Assembly: GCA_021794255.1 (NCBI GenBank)
Contig: JAJYRF010000066.1
Span: forward strand, 1 to 37,638
Length of the DNA: 37,638 nt
Source: a bacterium
Lineage (GTDB): Bacteria; SZUA-79; Acidulodesulfobacterales; Acidulodesulfobacteraceae
Direction: 5' to 3'
Part shown: positions 1 through 8,161 of the stretch, piece after piece
Layout of the letters: each line of letters begins with the position of its first letter
Position numbering within the stretch: position 1 is the stretch's first letter
Notes under the pieces: generated by a model
The model's database searches: none
The model's input: only the letters and a program-made list of their open reading frames with translations
What the model was told of the DNA's origin: nothing
Made by a program: the position numbers and the translations under genes

Positions 1-2
1 TT

Positions 3-53
3 GCGCAATATCCTAATGTGCGTGCCTTAAAGGTTCTCTTAGATAACTGCTGA
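3..53 (+). CDS. 3' end of an unidentified reading frame (possible tnpB/orfB tail)
   Basis: A frame open from the window edge ends in TGA at 51-53 and gives 16 residues ending in VLLDNC. It is too short to identify by itself. Its composition is much more balanced than the AT-rich DNA that follows, and it is followed within 50 bp by a hairpin like those at the right end of IS200/IS605 elements. In those elements the RNA-guided nuclease gene tnpB ends just before, or inside, the right end. A tnpB tail is therefore plausible, but this is inference from position. It could equally be the tail of another gene. Confidence 0.3.
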   Translation, partial: AQYPNVRALKVLLDNC

Positions 54-87
54 TTAAACATAATTTAATCCCTGCTTATCAACCGGC

Positions 88-127
88 TTTTTCAAGCCCC
101 CGCTTCTATAAGCGGTGGGTGGTTGAC
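88..127 (+). mobile_element. IS200/IS605-like right end; putative omega-RNA 3' hairpin
   Basis: The stem CCGCTT (100-105), loop CTAT and AAGCGG (110-115) is extended by imperfect pairing of CAAGCCC with GGGTGGTTG. It ends in GTGGGTGGTTGAC, about 35 bp downstream of a truncated rightward reading frame. Right ends of IS200/IS605 (tnpB) elements commonly carry a subterminal hairpin and a TTGAC-like terminus, and the same bases form the 3' scaffold of the guide RNA. Composition shifts sharply to AT-rich immediately after this point, consistent with an element boundary. The rest of the element would lie left of the window. Confidence 0.45.
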
Positions 128-213
128 TTTTTATGTATGTTAGCGTTGGTTAATTAAATATTTTATTTAATAATAATATATATTAAATATATTTTATTAA
201 GTTGCCGTTTAAA

Positions 214-1995
214 TTAATTATTTATATCAAAATAACTCCTGTATTTAGATAAATAATAAGGATGAAGATAAACTATGCCCTGTCCTTTAATGCCTTTATC
301 TGAATAAATTCTATATATTGCCTGATTAAGTTTAAGATTTGCGAAATCATCGGTATCAAATGCAGGCATTTTTTCCATTGTTTTGCTTGTACCCTGAGAT
401 AATGTGTTATCATCGGATAATAAACCGCCTATGTAAGAATTAAATTTAGCGCCGTCATCCTGTTCGGTAATATTTTCCGTAATTTTTGCTTTAAATTCTT
501 TATCGCATATTTTTGATGCTTTTTCCCTTGAATAATCGTCGTTTAAAGAAAACCATACGGTAGACCTGATATTCCCGATAAGAGAATTAAGTTTTTCTTC
601 GGAGCCCAATTTTAATTTTAATGAGCTGTAGCTTTGCGTTAGCATAATATTAATAGATTTTGACTGTCTGCATCTTGCAAAAAATTCTCCGTCCGATTCT
701 ATATCGCCTGAAGTAACATAATTTTGATATTCATCGCAAAGAAAAAGGACAGGTCTTGCTGTATTAATTTTATTATTTACGGCTGCATTGTAAACCCTAT
801 TTAAAACTGTCCTGAAATAATCAAGTTTAAGCATAATCCCTATTGTACGCCCTGTTAAACCATATTGAGATTCAGGCATTCTTAAAATAATTATTTTTCC
901 TTTATTTATTACTTCTTGAAAACCGGGAAAATTTAAATCTTTTTCAGCTGCACAAAATGTTTTTTTATATAAAGGTTTTATAAAATTGGAACAAACCCTT
1001 AATGATTCGCTTTTTATTATTCCTTTTGTTCTTTCATCAAGATTTTTATAGTCGCTGCCTGAAAAATAATCTATATACATAATTAAATTGTCTTTATCAT
1101 CGTTCTCAACTTTTTTTAAATCAATTAAATTTTTAGAATAATTAATTATATTTAACAGTTTTTCTTCATCGGATATAATTTCATAAACGGCATCAAGCGT
1201 TACATATTTAAAAGTTACTCTTAACAGTCCGATTGAATTTGCTAATAGATTGATAGACTTATCTTTCCAATAGCTGTCTTGTCTTCCGTCGTTAGAATTT
1301 AAATTTTCTAAAACAGAATATAGTCTTTCGGCAATTATAGAAACATCTAAATTTGGATAATGGATAGGATTATAAAAATAGCCTGATTCAGGCTCTATAA
1401 TTATAATATCATCGAGCCTCCCATAGTTTTTTATTATAGCCGCAGCTGTTTTCCAGAAATCTCCTTTAACATCTAAAATCAATCCGCCTATTTTTTTGTT
1501 TTCGTCATTTTTATTACAGTTTAAAAGCTGATCTAAAAAAGGATAGGCGCATGAACTTGTCTTACCTGAGCCTGTGGAGCCGATTATTAGAAGTCCAGTA
1601 TATAATCCGTCTTCGGTTAAAATCAGCCAATCTGATTTTTCTTTTCTGCTGCCGTCTTTATTATGTATTTCGCCTATTACTAATTTTAATTCGTTTTCTT
1701 TAACTGGCCATAAAAAAATATTGTTTTTAATAACTTTTTTTATTTTTTTCTTTTTTGCCGGTTTTAAATAAATATATTTATTGTAAATTATGTTTGATAG
1801 CGAATAAGCAGAAAAAAACCACATAATAAAAGGCATAAATATTAAAATTAATTTCACATCGTTAAAATAATAGAAATAATAATTTAAATTTTTATTAGAG
1901 AAAAAATTTGAAAAAATAAAAAGATAAATAATTTCCGCAATAAAGATAAGCAATGCAACTGTTAATTTCAATAAAAAATTTTTCTTATTACTCAT
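214..1995 (-). CDS. virD4: Type IV coupling protein, VirD4/TraG family
   Basis: This is the inner-membrane ATPase that brings substrates (in conjugation, the relaxase-DNA complex) to the type IV channel. The 593 residues fit the family. Two membrane segments lie at about residues 8-30 and 45-68. Walker A (GSTGSGKT) is at about 138-146 and Walker B (VLFLCDEYQ) at about 413-421. The following RCRQSKSINIMLTQSY stretch is typical of TraG/TraD C-terminal domains. It is the last gene of the leftward cluster, after a 244-bp gap from the MoxR-type gene. ATG start. No relaxase lies next to it, so its substrate is unknown. Confidence 0.9.
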   Translation of the reverse strand: MSNKKNFLLKLTVALLIFIAEIIYLFIFSNFFSNKNLNYYFYYFNDVKLILIFMPFIMWFFSAYSLSNIIYNKYIYLKPAKKKKIKKVIKNNIFLWPVKENELKLVIGEIHNKDGSRKEKSDWLILTEDGLYTGLLIIGSTGSGKTSSCAYPFLDQLLNCNKNDENKKIGGLILDVKGDFWKTAAAIIKNYGRLDDIIIIEPESGYFYNPIHYPNLDVSIIAERLYSVLENLNSNDGRQDSYWKDKSINLLANSIGLLRVTFKYVTLDAVYEIISDEEKLLNIINYSKNLIDLKKVENDDKDNLIMYIDYFSGSDYKNLDERTKGIIKSESLRVCSNFIKPLYKKTFCAAEKDLNFPGFQEVINKGKIIILRMPESQYGLTGRTIGIMLKLDYFRTVLNRVYNAAVNNKINTARPVLFLCDEYQNYVTSGDIESDGEFFARCRQSKSINIMLTQSYSSLKLKLGSEEKLNSLIGNIRSTVWFSLNDDYSREKASKICDKEFKAKITENITEQDDGAKFNSYIGGLLSDDNTLSQGTSKTMEKMPAFDTDDFANLKLNQAIYRIYSDKGIKGQGIVYLHPYYLSKYRSYFDINN

Positions 1996-2042
1996 TTAAT
2001 TCTTACAATATTATTGAATTACATCTAAGTTATTAAATTATT

Positions 2043-2071
2043 AAAAACTAATATAATTTATATTAGTTTTT
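2043..2071. terminator. 29-bp perfect inverted repeat between virD4 and the MoxR-type gene
   Basis: The arms AAAAACTAATATAA and TTATATTAGTTTTT are exact reverse complements separated by one base. The AT-only stem with T-rich arms could act as a weak bidirectional terminator or RNA-processing site. The low GC makes strong termination doubtful. It lies in the 244-bp gap upstream of virD4, which otherwise shows no gene. Confidence 0.4.
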
Positions 2072-2239
2072 ATATTAATTAAACAATTTATAAACGATTT
2101 ATTTATTGATTGAAAGTGTAAATAAAAAATAATTTATAAGATTTTATAAAAAAATGTTCGCATTTTTTTATATACAGAGATATCTATAAAAGATATCTAT
2201 AAAATTAATTACTTAACTTATTCCTATATAAATAATAAA

Positions 2240-3265
2240 TCATGTAAATTTATTAATTATGTTTTTAACCGTTCTAATATCAGAATAATAAGTCCACATT
2301 GATGATTCCATTGATTTAATATCATTTATGGAGACAAAGTTCCTATTTTCAAGCAATGCTTTTGCCTTTATAATTTTAACGGTATCACGCCATCTTCGGT
2401 CGGAAACTATTACTTGCCTGTTTTTTAATTCTTCTCGTATGCTGAAAATTAAATTGTAAATATCTTCTGTAATATTTATTTCTTTGGAAATCATGATTAT
2501 TTTTTTTAAATCGTCTAATTCTAAATTTATATTATTAAATGAATATTCTTCATTAAGTTTTAAAAGATTTTTGAAATTATCTTTATCTGTTATCGGCAAA
2601 ACCTCTTTTCTCAATAAAAATCTATCATATAAAGGCAATAAATTAGAAGAAACAGACTTATCCGGCTTTTCGTTTGAAGTGGCAAATAAACTGATAAGCG
2701 GAATATTTACCGGTTTAGGATTATATAATATTCTTTCATTCATTATGGATAGCAATGAATTTAGCGTTGAAGGTTTGCCTTTAAAAAATTCATCAATTAA
2801 TACAATTTCGCATTTATCTATACCTCTGCCTTTATTTAGGGGATTTTTAGATAATAAATCATTTATTTCCGTGTACGGCGTCATCTGATAATCAAATAAT
2901 TTAATTCCGTTTACATGTTTTGCCAACGCTTTTAATATTGCAGTCTTAGCAAGTCCGGGTTCTCCTATCAGAATCATATGCTGTTTTGAAATAATTGAAA
3001 TTAAAATAGCTTCTATAAGCTCATATCTTTCAAAAAAATATGCATCAAGATTTTTTATTATAGAAATTATTTTTTTTCTTACTTCATTAATTTCTATATT
3101 AGACCTGCTTAATGTAAACATTTCCCAATCAATATACTTATTAGTATTTTTATTAATATCTTTATCAATATACTTATTATTATCTTTATTAATACCAAAA
3201 TAAGTATTTAATAAATCAACTGCTCGACTGTCTTTAATTTTTGCGTTTGCCTTTAAATTAATCAT
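2240..3265 (-). CDS. MoxR-family AAA+ ATPase, RavA-like
   Basis: MoxR ATPases are AAA+ remodelling chaperones, often for assembly of large complexes; RavA is the E. coli member. Residues 1-50 are variable, with NKYID-type repeats. Walker A (GEPGLAKT) is at 101-108, Walker B (VLIDEF) at 155-160, sensor 1 (ATSN) at 195-198 and an arginine-finger region (YDRFLLR) at about 213-219. A C-terminal lid motif, VSDRRWRDTVK, closely resembles RavA. No VWA-domain partner, which MoxR genes usually have, is adjacent. The gene sits between virB10 and virD4, the place VirB11 occupies in P-type clusters. A direct role in secretion is inference; VirB11 is a different ATPase family. Confidence 0.88.
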   Translation of the reverse strand: MINLKANAKIKDSRAVDLLNTYFGINKDNNKYIDKDINKNTNKYIDWEMFTLSRSNIEINEVRKKIISIIKNLDAYFFERYELIEAILISIISKQHMILIGEPGLAKTAILKALAKHVNGIKLFDYQMTPYTEINDLLSKNPLNKGRGIDKCEIVLIDEFFKGKPSTLNSLLSIMNERILYNPKPVNIPLISLFATSNEKPDKSVSSNLLPLYDRFLLRKEVLPITDKDNFKNLLKLNEEYSFNNINLELDDLKKIIMISKEINITEDIYNLIFSIREELKNRQVIVSDRRWRDTVKIIKAKALLENRNFVSINDIKSMESSMWTYYSDIRTVKNIINKFT

Positions 3266-3503
3266 TTTTTAGCCTATATTAATTAATTTGCATTATTTGA
3301 TTTAACTTAAATTTAAATTATTTAATTTATACTTAATTAATTGATAATTAAGTTATTAATTTGATATAAATTATTTTAAGTTATTTAAGTTACGTTAGTT
3401 AATATAAGTTATTCAAGCTAAGTTAATGTAATGTAATGTAGTTTAGTTTATAGTGTAAGTTAGTTGTTAGTTGGCGTAAAATTTTAATTTACTTTAAATT
3501 TAA

Positions 3504-4820
3504 TCAATTTATATTCACTGACCTTAAAAAAATAATTTTTATCGGCGTCCCTTTTGATAATGTAATAGTTGTTTGCTGTGCTGAGGATGCAATTGAATTT
3601 AAACCGTTTTGCGCCCGACCTAATTCATTCTGCGCAACATTCTGCCTTATTTGATTTTGAAAAGTATAAGGATTGGCACTATTGACGGCAGACCCTCCCC
3701 CTGCAAACAGCGCAGCCGCTCCTACGACTCCCTGTGCTAAAGATGTCAAAATATTGACTCTATAATGATGCCTAACATTTCCTTTTACTCCTCCAGACCC
3801 ATTCGGCATCATTGCTATAGCATTAATACCTAAAGACAAGCCGTTAATTTTGATTATTCTGTCAAAATGTATATTTAATCTGTCTAATGAATGTTTCATG
3901 CTTGCCATGCCGAAAAATTTATCTCCTTTATTTAAAATAGGTTTATTTTTGTAATAATATGTGTTTGATAAAATTGCTATTACCGGAACTTCGGTGTTAT
4001 ATGAAAAAATTTTATATTTTATATATGCGTTAACTACGGTACCTATCGGTATTATCGCAGTATTATTATTATTTACGCCATACTTATAAGAAATTTTCTT
4101 ATTGGCGACTTTTTTGTAATAATTAAGATTATTTAATTTTATATTGTTTTTATTCGCTTTTTTTTCATTTTTGAGAATTGACCTCGCATAGCTTTGTTTA
4201 ATAAAAACAACTATTTTTTTATTTATAGGCAATAAATTTTTTTTACTGCTACTGCTACTGCTATTGCTATTGCTTATATTTTTATTTCCTTTATAATTTT
4301 TTATTTTTTTTAAAAACTGCATTTCTCTATAAAATTTTTTACTAAATTTTCTTTGATTTGCAGTTTTTAAATTATTATTTTTATTAGCAGAAGCATAATT
4401 AAAAATATTAGAGTGAAATCTTTTTTTGTAATTAATAATCTTATTTTTATATTTATTTAGCGGTTTAGACATAGTATTATTCTTATTATTACTGTATTTT
4501 CGGCTCACATTATTCAAATATAGAAATTTAAACATAATAAAAATTACTATAATAATTCCTGTTAAAATTATAATTCCTTTAAAGGATCTAAAAAAAGTAT
4601 ATTTATTATTTTTATTTTTTAAATTTGGCACAGAATTATATATATCTGTATCAATATCTATATCTGAATTATTTACATTTTGATTGCCGTATTTTAAATT
4701 TTTATTTTCTTTATTTCCTGTATAACTCTGCCGATTTTCATTGCTGCTATAATTATTTGCATTTTCCGCATTTAATGTTTCTTCTGATATAATATGCGGA
4801 TTATTTAATTCGTCATCCAT
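3504..4820 (-). CDS. virB10: VirB10/TrbI-like type IV secretion protein
   Basis: VirB10 spans the periplasm and links the inner-membrane ATPases to the outer-membrane pore. Residues 1-80 are a polar cytoplasmic tail and a membrane helix lies at about 84-106. A lysine/asparagine-rich linker with a serine run follows. The C-terminal domain (about 245-438) carries the family pattern: an IPIGTVVNAYI entry, a KPILNKGDKFFG strand and a glycine/alanine-rich hydrophobic segment (VVGAAALFAGG) that could be the pore helix. It starts 7 bp after the virB8-like gene, whose 3' end supplies a GGAG ribosome site. No VirB9 or VirB7 gene is next to it, which is unusual. Confidence 0.82.
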   Translation of the reverse strand: MDDELNNPHIISEETLNAENANNYSSNENRQSYTGNKENKNLKYGNQNVNNSDIDIDTDIYNSVPNLKNKNNKYTFFRSFKGIIILTGIIIVIFIMFKFLYLNNVSRKYSNNKNNTMSKPLNKYKNKIINYKKRFHSNIFNYASANKNNNLKTANQRKFSKKFYREMQFLKKIKNYKGNKNISNSNSSSSSSKKNLLPINKKIVVFIKQSYARSILKNEKKANKNNIKLNNLNYYKKVANKKISYKYGVNNNNTAIIPIGTVVNAYIKYKIFSYNTEVPVIAILSNTYYYKNKPILNKGDKFFGMASMKHSLDRLNIHFDRIIKINGLSLGINAIAMMPNGSGGVKGNVRHHYRVNILTSLAQGVVGAAALFAGGGSAVNSANPYTFQNQIRQNVAQNELGRAQNGLNSIASSAQQTTITLSKGTPIKIIFLRSVNIN

Positions 4821-4827
4821 TTTATTA

Positions 4828-5472
4828 TTATGCTCCGCCTAATTTTAACGTATTAAAATATACGACTTTTAAACCAAAAGGATACTGAATACTTCTTTTT
4901 ACTCTTTTAAGTATTAATTTATCTTCATAAGCAGCAGCGTTTTCAGTGCTTGAATCGGCATTAGATATTACGGTTCTAATTATATACAGTTTTAATTCAT
5001 CGTGATTTACGGTTTGCCTTATAAGTTTAATTTTCTTATATTTAATTTCAGAAGAAATATTTGCTTTCTCCATTTTTTGTATAAATTTTTCCCTGATTAT
5101 CATTTTAAGCGTACTTTTGCCGTAAGATTTGCTCATTTTATTCAATGCTCTTGAAAGCTGAGTTTTAATAGTAATAGAATTAAATCCCGTAAATTCTCTT
5201 ATAAAAGTTTTTGAAAAATAAACAATTTCACCTATACCCACCCTGTTATTAAAAGGCAAATCCCTTAAAACTTTTGCGCTTCCTGCTTTAGAAACTCTGA
5301 TAACAATCGGAATTCTATTTATTTCATATGTAAAATAAGCCGTAAAAAGTGCAATAGAAGTAATAATAGCCATTAATATTATTACAATTTTTAAAGTTGT
5401 ATTTTGGGCATTTAAATCACCCCAAATTTCATAAAAAAATCTTTTATTATTTTTTTTATTATTAAGATACAA
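4828..5472 (-). CDS. virB8: VirB8/TrbF-like type IV secretion protein
   Basis: VirB8-family proteins are bitopic inner-membrane assembly factors with a periplasmic NTF2-like domain. The 214 residues fit: a short cytoplasmic tail, one membrane helix at about 28-50, then an alpha/beta domain to the end. The only convincing start is TTG at 5470-5472, preceded by a weak AGG. It overlaps the end of the virB6-like gene by 11 bp, which suggests translational coupling. Family assignment rests on size, topology and place between VirB6 and VirB10. Sequence signature is weak, and TraE of F-type systems is a related alternative. Confidence 0.68.
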   Translation of the reverse strand: MYLNNKKNNKRFFYEIWGDLNAQNTTLKIVIILMAIITSIALFTAYFTYEINRIPIVIRVSKAGSAKVLRDLPFNNRVGIGEIVYFSKTFIREFTGFNSITIKTQLSRALNKMSKSYGKSTLKMIIREKFIQKMEKANISSEIKYKKIKLIRQTVNHDELKLYIIRTVISNADSSTENAAAYEDKLILKRVKRSIQYPFGLKVVYFNTLKLGGA

Positions 5473-6547
5473 TTGCTTTACCTGCCGTAATTATGGTTTT
5501 TTTTATGCTTGTATGATATTTATCGCCTATCCCGTCAAAAATTTTTCCGATGAGAAAAGGTACAGACGCAGAAATTGATATCATTACTATAAAAATTACA
5601 ATATCTTCTGCAAAAGTAAATAAACCTAATATTTGACCTAATCCTGTTCCTGTTGATTCCATATTAGCGGACATTATTTTTCCAAGCATTGTAAAAAAAA
5701 TTAATTGTTCAAGACCCGTCATCACTCCCCAGAATGATATTTCAGTAAAAAGCTTTAACCATTTTCCAAAAATCCCTTTTGTATAAGGTATTGTTTCAAA
5801 TCCAAGAATTATAGGAAATATAGAAAACAATAGTCCTAGAATAACAAGCTGAATTAATGCCATAAAAAGCTGAATGCCGACATACAAAATATTAAATAAA
5901 AACCAGAATATACTCATTAAAACTGCTCCTGTTAATGCATGCAATGCTCCGGCAAACCATGATACGGGATTAAGATTCCACCCTTTTTGAACAGAAGCCG
6001 TACCATTTGACGATATCGTCGGCAATGAAACAGAATGAAGACTGTTGACTATGGAGGAATTGATCTGCGACACATTTTGACCTATACTTAATATATTTAG
6101 TTTAATAATATATAGCTGAATTTTATCCGCAAGCGTTAAAATATCCTGAGCAAAATTTGACATACCGACGGATTTCCATGATAAAAATCCTGCCGCAATT
6201 AAAACAATTCTGAGAAATAAGCCGTAATAATTTGAAGATTGACCCGTTAATTCTAATTTATAAGATTCCCATAAAGAAAATATAATTCCCGATGCAAATA
6301 AAAAATAAAACAAATAAGTCGTTAATTGAACCAAACTTGAATTGCTATTAAGTGCAGGAGGAATAGAATCTATAGACAAAATAGTCAAATCTTCTCCATT
6401 GTTTAATTTTGAAATTGACAGCGATGATGAATTTATATTTGCATTATTTCCGCTGTTTAAAGCCATTGCATCCGGCGTTATTGAAAATTCGGCTATTAGA
6501 ATACACCCTATTATAAGCATGAAAATTAAAATATATTTATTTATCAT
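5462..6547 (-). CDS. virB6: VirB6/TrbL-like polytopic inner-membrane protein
   Basis: VirB6/TrbL forms part of the inner-membrane channel. The 361 residues start with a hydrophobic signal-like segment (about 5-28, with AMA near 29). A Ser/Asn-rich periplasmic stretch follows, then at least five further membrane helices (about 75-95, 103-122, 200-222, 225-252 and 305-335). The central region ILGFETIPYTKGIFGKW matches the conserved interhelical loop style of TrbL. It overlaps the virB8-like gene downstream; 144 bp separate it from the VirB5-like gene upstream. ATG start. Assignment relies on topology plus position. Confidence 0.72.
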   Translation of the reverse strand: MINKYILIFMLIIGCILIAEFSITPDAMALNSGNNANINSSSLSISKLNNGEDLTILSIDSIPPALNSNSSLVQLTTYLFYFLFASGIIFSLWESYKLELTGQSSNYYGLFLRIVLIAAGFLSWKSVGMSNFAQDILTLADKIQLYIIKLNILSIGQNVSQINSSIVNSLHSVSLPTISSNGTASVQKGWNLNPVSWFAGALHALTGAVLMSIFWFLFNILYVGIQLFMALIQLVILGLLFSIFPIILGFETIPYTKGIFGKWLKLFTEISFWGVMTGLEQLIFFTMLGKIMSANMESTGTGLGQILGLFTFAEDIVIFIVMISISASVPFLIGKIFDGIGDKYHTSIKKTIITAGKAIVS

Positions 6548-6691
6548 AATATTTATTATGTTTATTTATATTTATATGATTCTATTTATTTTATAATTTA
6601 TGTGATGTTTAAATATGTTTATTAATTTATTTGCAGCATATTTATTATTATTAATTAAAATTAACTATTTCAATTATTATAAAAATTTTAT

Positions 6692-7936
6692 TTACAATGT
6701 AGTTTTATTATAAAAATTTAGATCCGGGTTTTGGCTATTTTGTTCCAGCAGTGAAGCGCCTATATGCTCTTTTTTAATTTCGGCTGCAGATTTAGATAAT
6801 TCAAGCTGTTTAAGCTGGCTTTCAATATAACCCATATTTTTTAAATCAGCCGCATTTTCTTCTGCCATTAAAGTTAATATTGAACTTTGGTAAGCATAAT
6901 AATTACTGCTGCTCCCTAATTTTCCTCCTGAAATTTCGTTTTCAAACTCATCTCCTTCTAATTCGGCTTTATGCGCTCTTGCCGATGAAATTCCGGCGTT
7001 ATAAAGATTAGATGCTGCAACGTCGCTTTCAAATCCGCTTACGTAATCCATACAATTTTGAGTACTTGGATTAGCAGCTGAACTGCCGCCGCCGTTATTT
7101 GTCAAATCAGGCTGACAATTATAATTTATAGAATTAACAGGCGCAGGCGCTGTAATACCGTTTGAATTTAATATCATTGAATTTGTGAAACTTTGAGCAT
7201 TACCTGATAAATCTTCTTTGTTTAGAGATTCTCCTGAAACTATATTTTGTATATTGCCGTAAGATGTATTCTGCAATGAATTGAACGCATTATTTTCTGA
7301 ATTAATATTGCCTGCTATTAAATTTGCAGGTGCGGTATTTACAGAAACATCATTGTTTGTTAGTCCTTGAGGTATTTCATTAAATGCAGTTTTAATTTGG
7401 CTGTTTAAACTGTTTAAATTGTTTATTGCATTTTGAACCGAATCTGTTAAATGAGTTAATTCGTCATAATTTATAATTATATTTTGTTCTATTTCCTGCA
7501 TTTTAGATTCATCTGCCGTCAGTGATTCAAATGATTGAAGAGCCTGCCCTATTCCGATTCCCGGAGTAGCGACAGGCAAGCCTGCAGATTGAGCAGACGA
7601 TGCGGCATTTCCGACGGTAGCCATCGCTCCTGAAGCAGCGGATGCAACTGATTGAATCTGGCTTGTAATTAAATTTATATCAGGCAAAGGCAATCCTAAA
7701 GCATAAGCTGTCTGAATATAAGTGTATAATGAAAAAGAAACTGCCAATACTGTTAAAAAAATTCTCTTAAAATTTAATTTAAAATTTTTGTGAATTTTAT
7801 TATTGTCAATATGATGGTTGCAAGAAAAATTATCTGATTTATCTATTGTATCTATTGTATTAAGTGTATTAGCCGTATTAGCCGTATTAGCCGTATTAAG
7901 TTTTTTAAGATCTTTATCTAAATTATCATTATACAT
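6692..7936 (-). CDS. VirB5/TrbJ-like secreted T4SS protein with cytoplasmic N-terminal tail
   Basis: The start is fixed by a strong AGGAGGT ribosome site at 7942-7948. Residues 1-55 are polar and include a run of NTA repeats. A hydrophobic segment follows at about 58-78, ending in AYA|LG, which looks like a signal-peptide cleavage site. The mature part begins LPLPDINLITSQIQ and has an alpha-helical, coiled-coil-like stretch (about 140-195), as in VirB5/TrbJ proteins. Repetitive Asn/Ser-rich sequence and another helical segment end the protein. VirB5 proteins are minor pilus-tip or periplasmic components. Sequence similarity is weak; position between virB4 and virB6 is the main argument. A 55-residue tail before a signal peptide is atypical. 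Confidence 0.6.
   Translation of the reverse strand: MYNDNLDKDLKKLNTANTANTANTLNTIDTIDKSDNFSCNHHIDNNKIHKNFKLNFKRIFLTVLAVSFSLYTYIQTAYALGLPLPDINLITSQIQSVASAASGAMATVGNAASSAQSAGLPVATPGIGIGQALQSFESLTADESKMQEIEQNIIINYDELTHLTDSVQNAINNLNSLNSQIKTAFNEIPQGLTNNDVSVNTAPANLIAGNINSENNAFNSLQNTSYGNIQNIVSGESLNKEDLSGNAQSFTNSMILNSNGITAPAPVNSINYNCQPDLTNNGGGSSAANPSTQNCMDYVSGFESDVAASNLYNAGISSARAHKAELEGDEFENEISGGKLGSSSNYYAYQSSILTLMAEENAADLKNMGYIESQLKQLELSKSAAEIKKEHIGASLLEQNSQNPDLNFYNKTTL
7832..7896. repeat. 9-bp in-frame tandem repeat in the VirB5-like gene
   Basis: GTATTAGCC occurs three times in tandem with flanking variants (GTATTAAGT, and TCTATTGTA twice). On the coding strand this gives the NTANTANTANTLNT and TIDTID runs near residues 14-32. 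Because the unit is three codons, copy-number change would alter length without shifting the frame. Confidence 0.8.
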
Positions 7937-7941
7937 TTCAA

Positions 7942-7948
7942 TACCTCC
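7942..7948 (-). promoter_or_regulatory. Strong Shine-Dalgarno of the VirB5-like gene
   Basis: AGGAGGT lies 5 bases upstream of the ATG at 7934-7936. It decides the start and so shows that the polar tail before the signal-like helix is translated. Confidence 0.8.
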
Positions 7949-8161
7949 TTTTTTTATTTTTTTATATAAAATAAAAACATATTTTATCTTTACTATTTAT
8001 TGCATAATAAAATTATCTATTATTTATTGCAAAATAGAATCTTGACTTATTTGTTGTGTTAAAATATCTATTTTTTAAATCTTTTTTATGCGTATTTGTA
8101 ATTTGAAACGCTGTCTTTGAAGCACAAACATCGGAATTGCCTTTTTTCAATACATTCTTAT

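Noticed and set aside
7818..8045. Rightward frame with repeated VLAVLAVLAVL residues
   Set aside because: It is the reverse reading of the 9-bp repeat in the VirB5-like gene and its upstream DNA; no ribosome site and no family.
8100..8160. Short leftward peptide frame in the gap between virB4 and the VirB5-like gene
   Set aside because: About 18 codons, no ribosome site and no recognisable feature.
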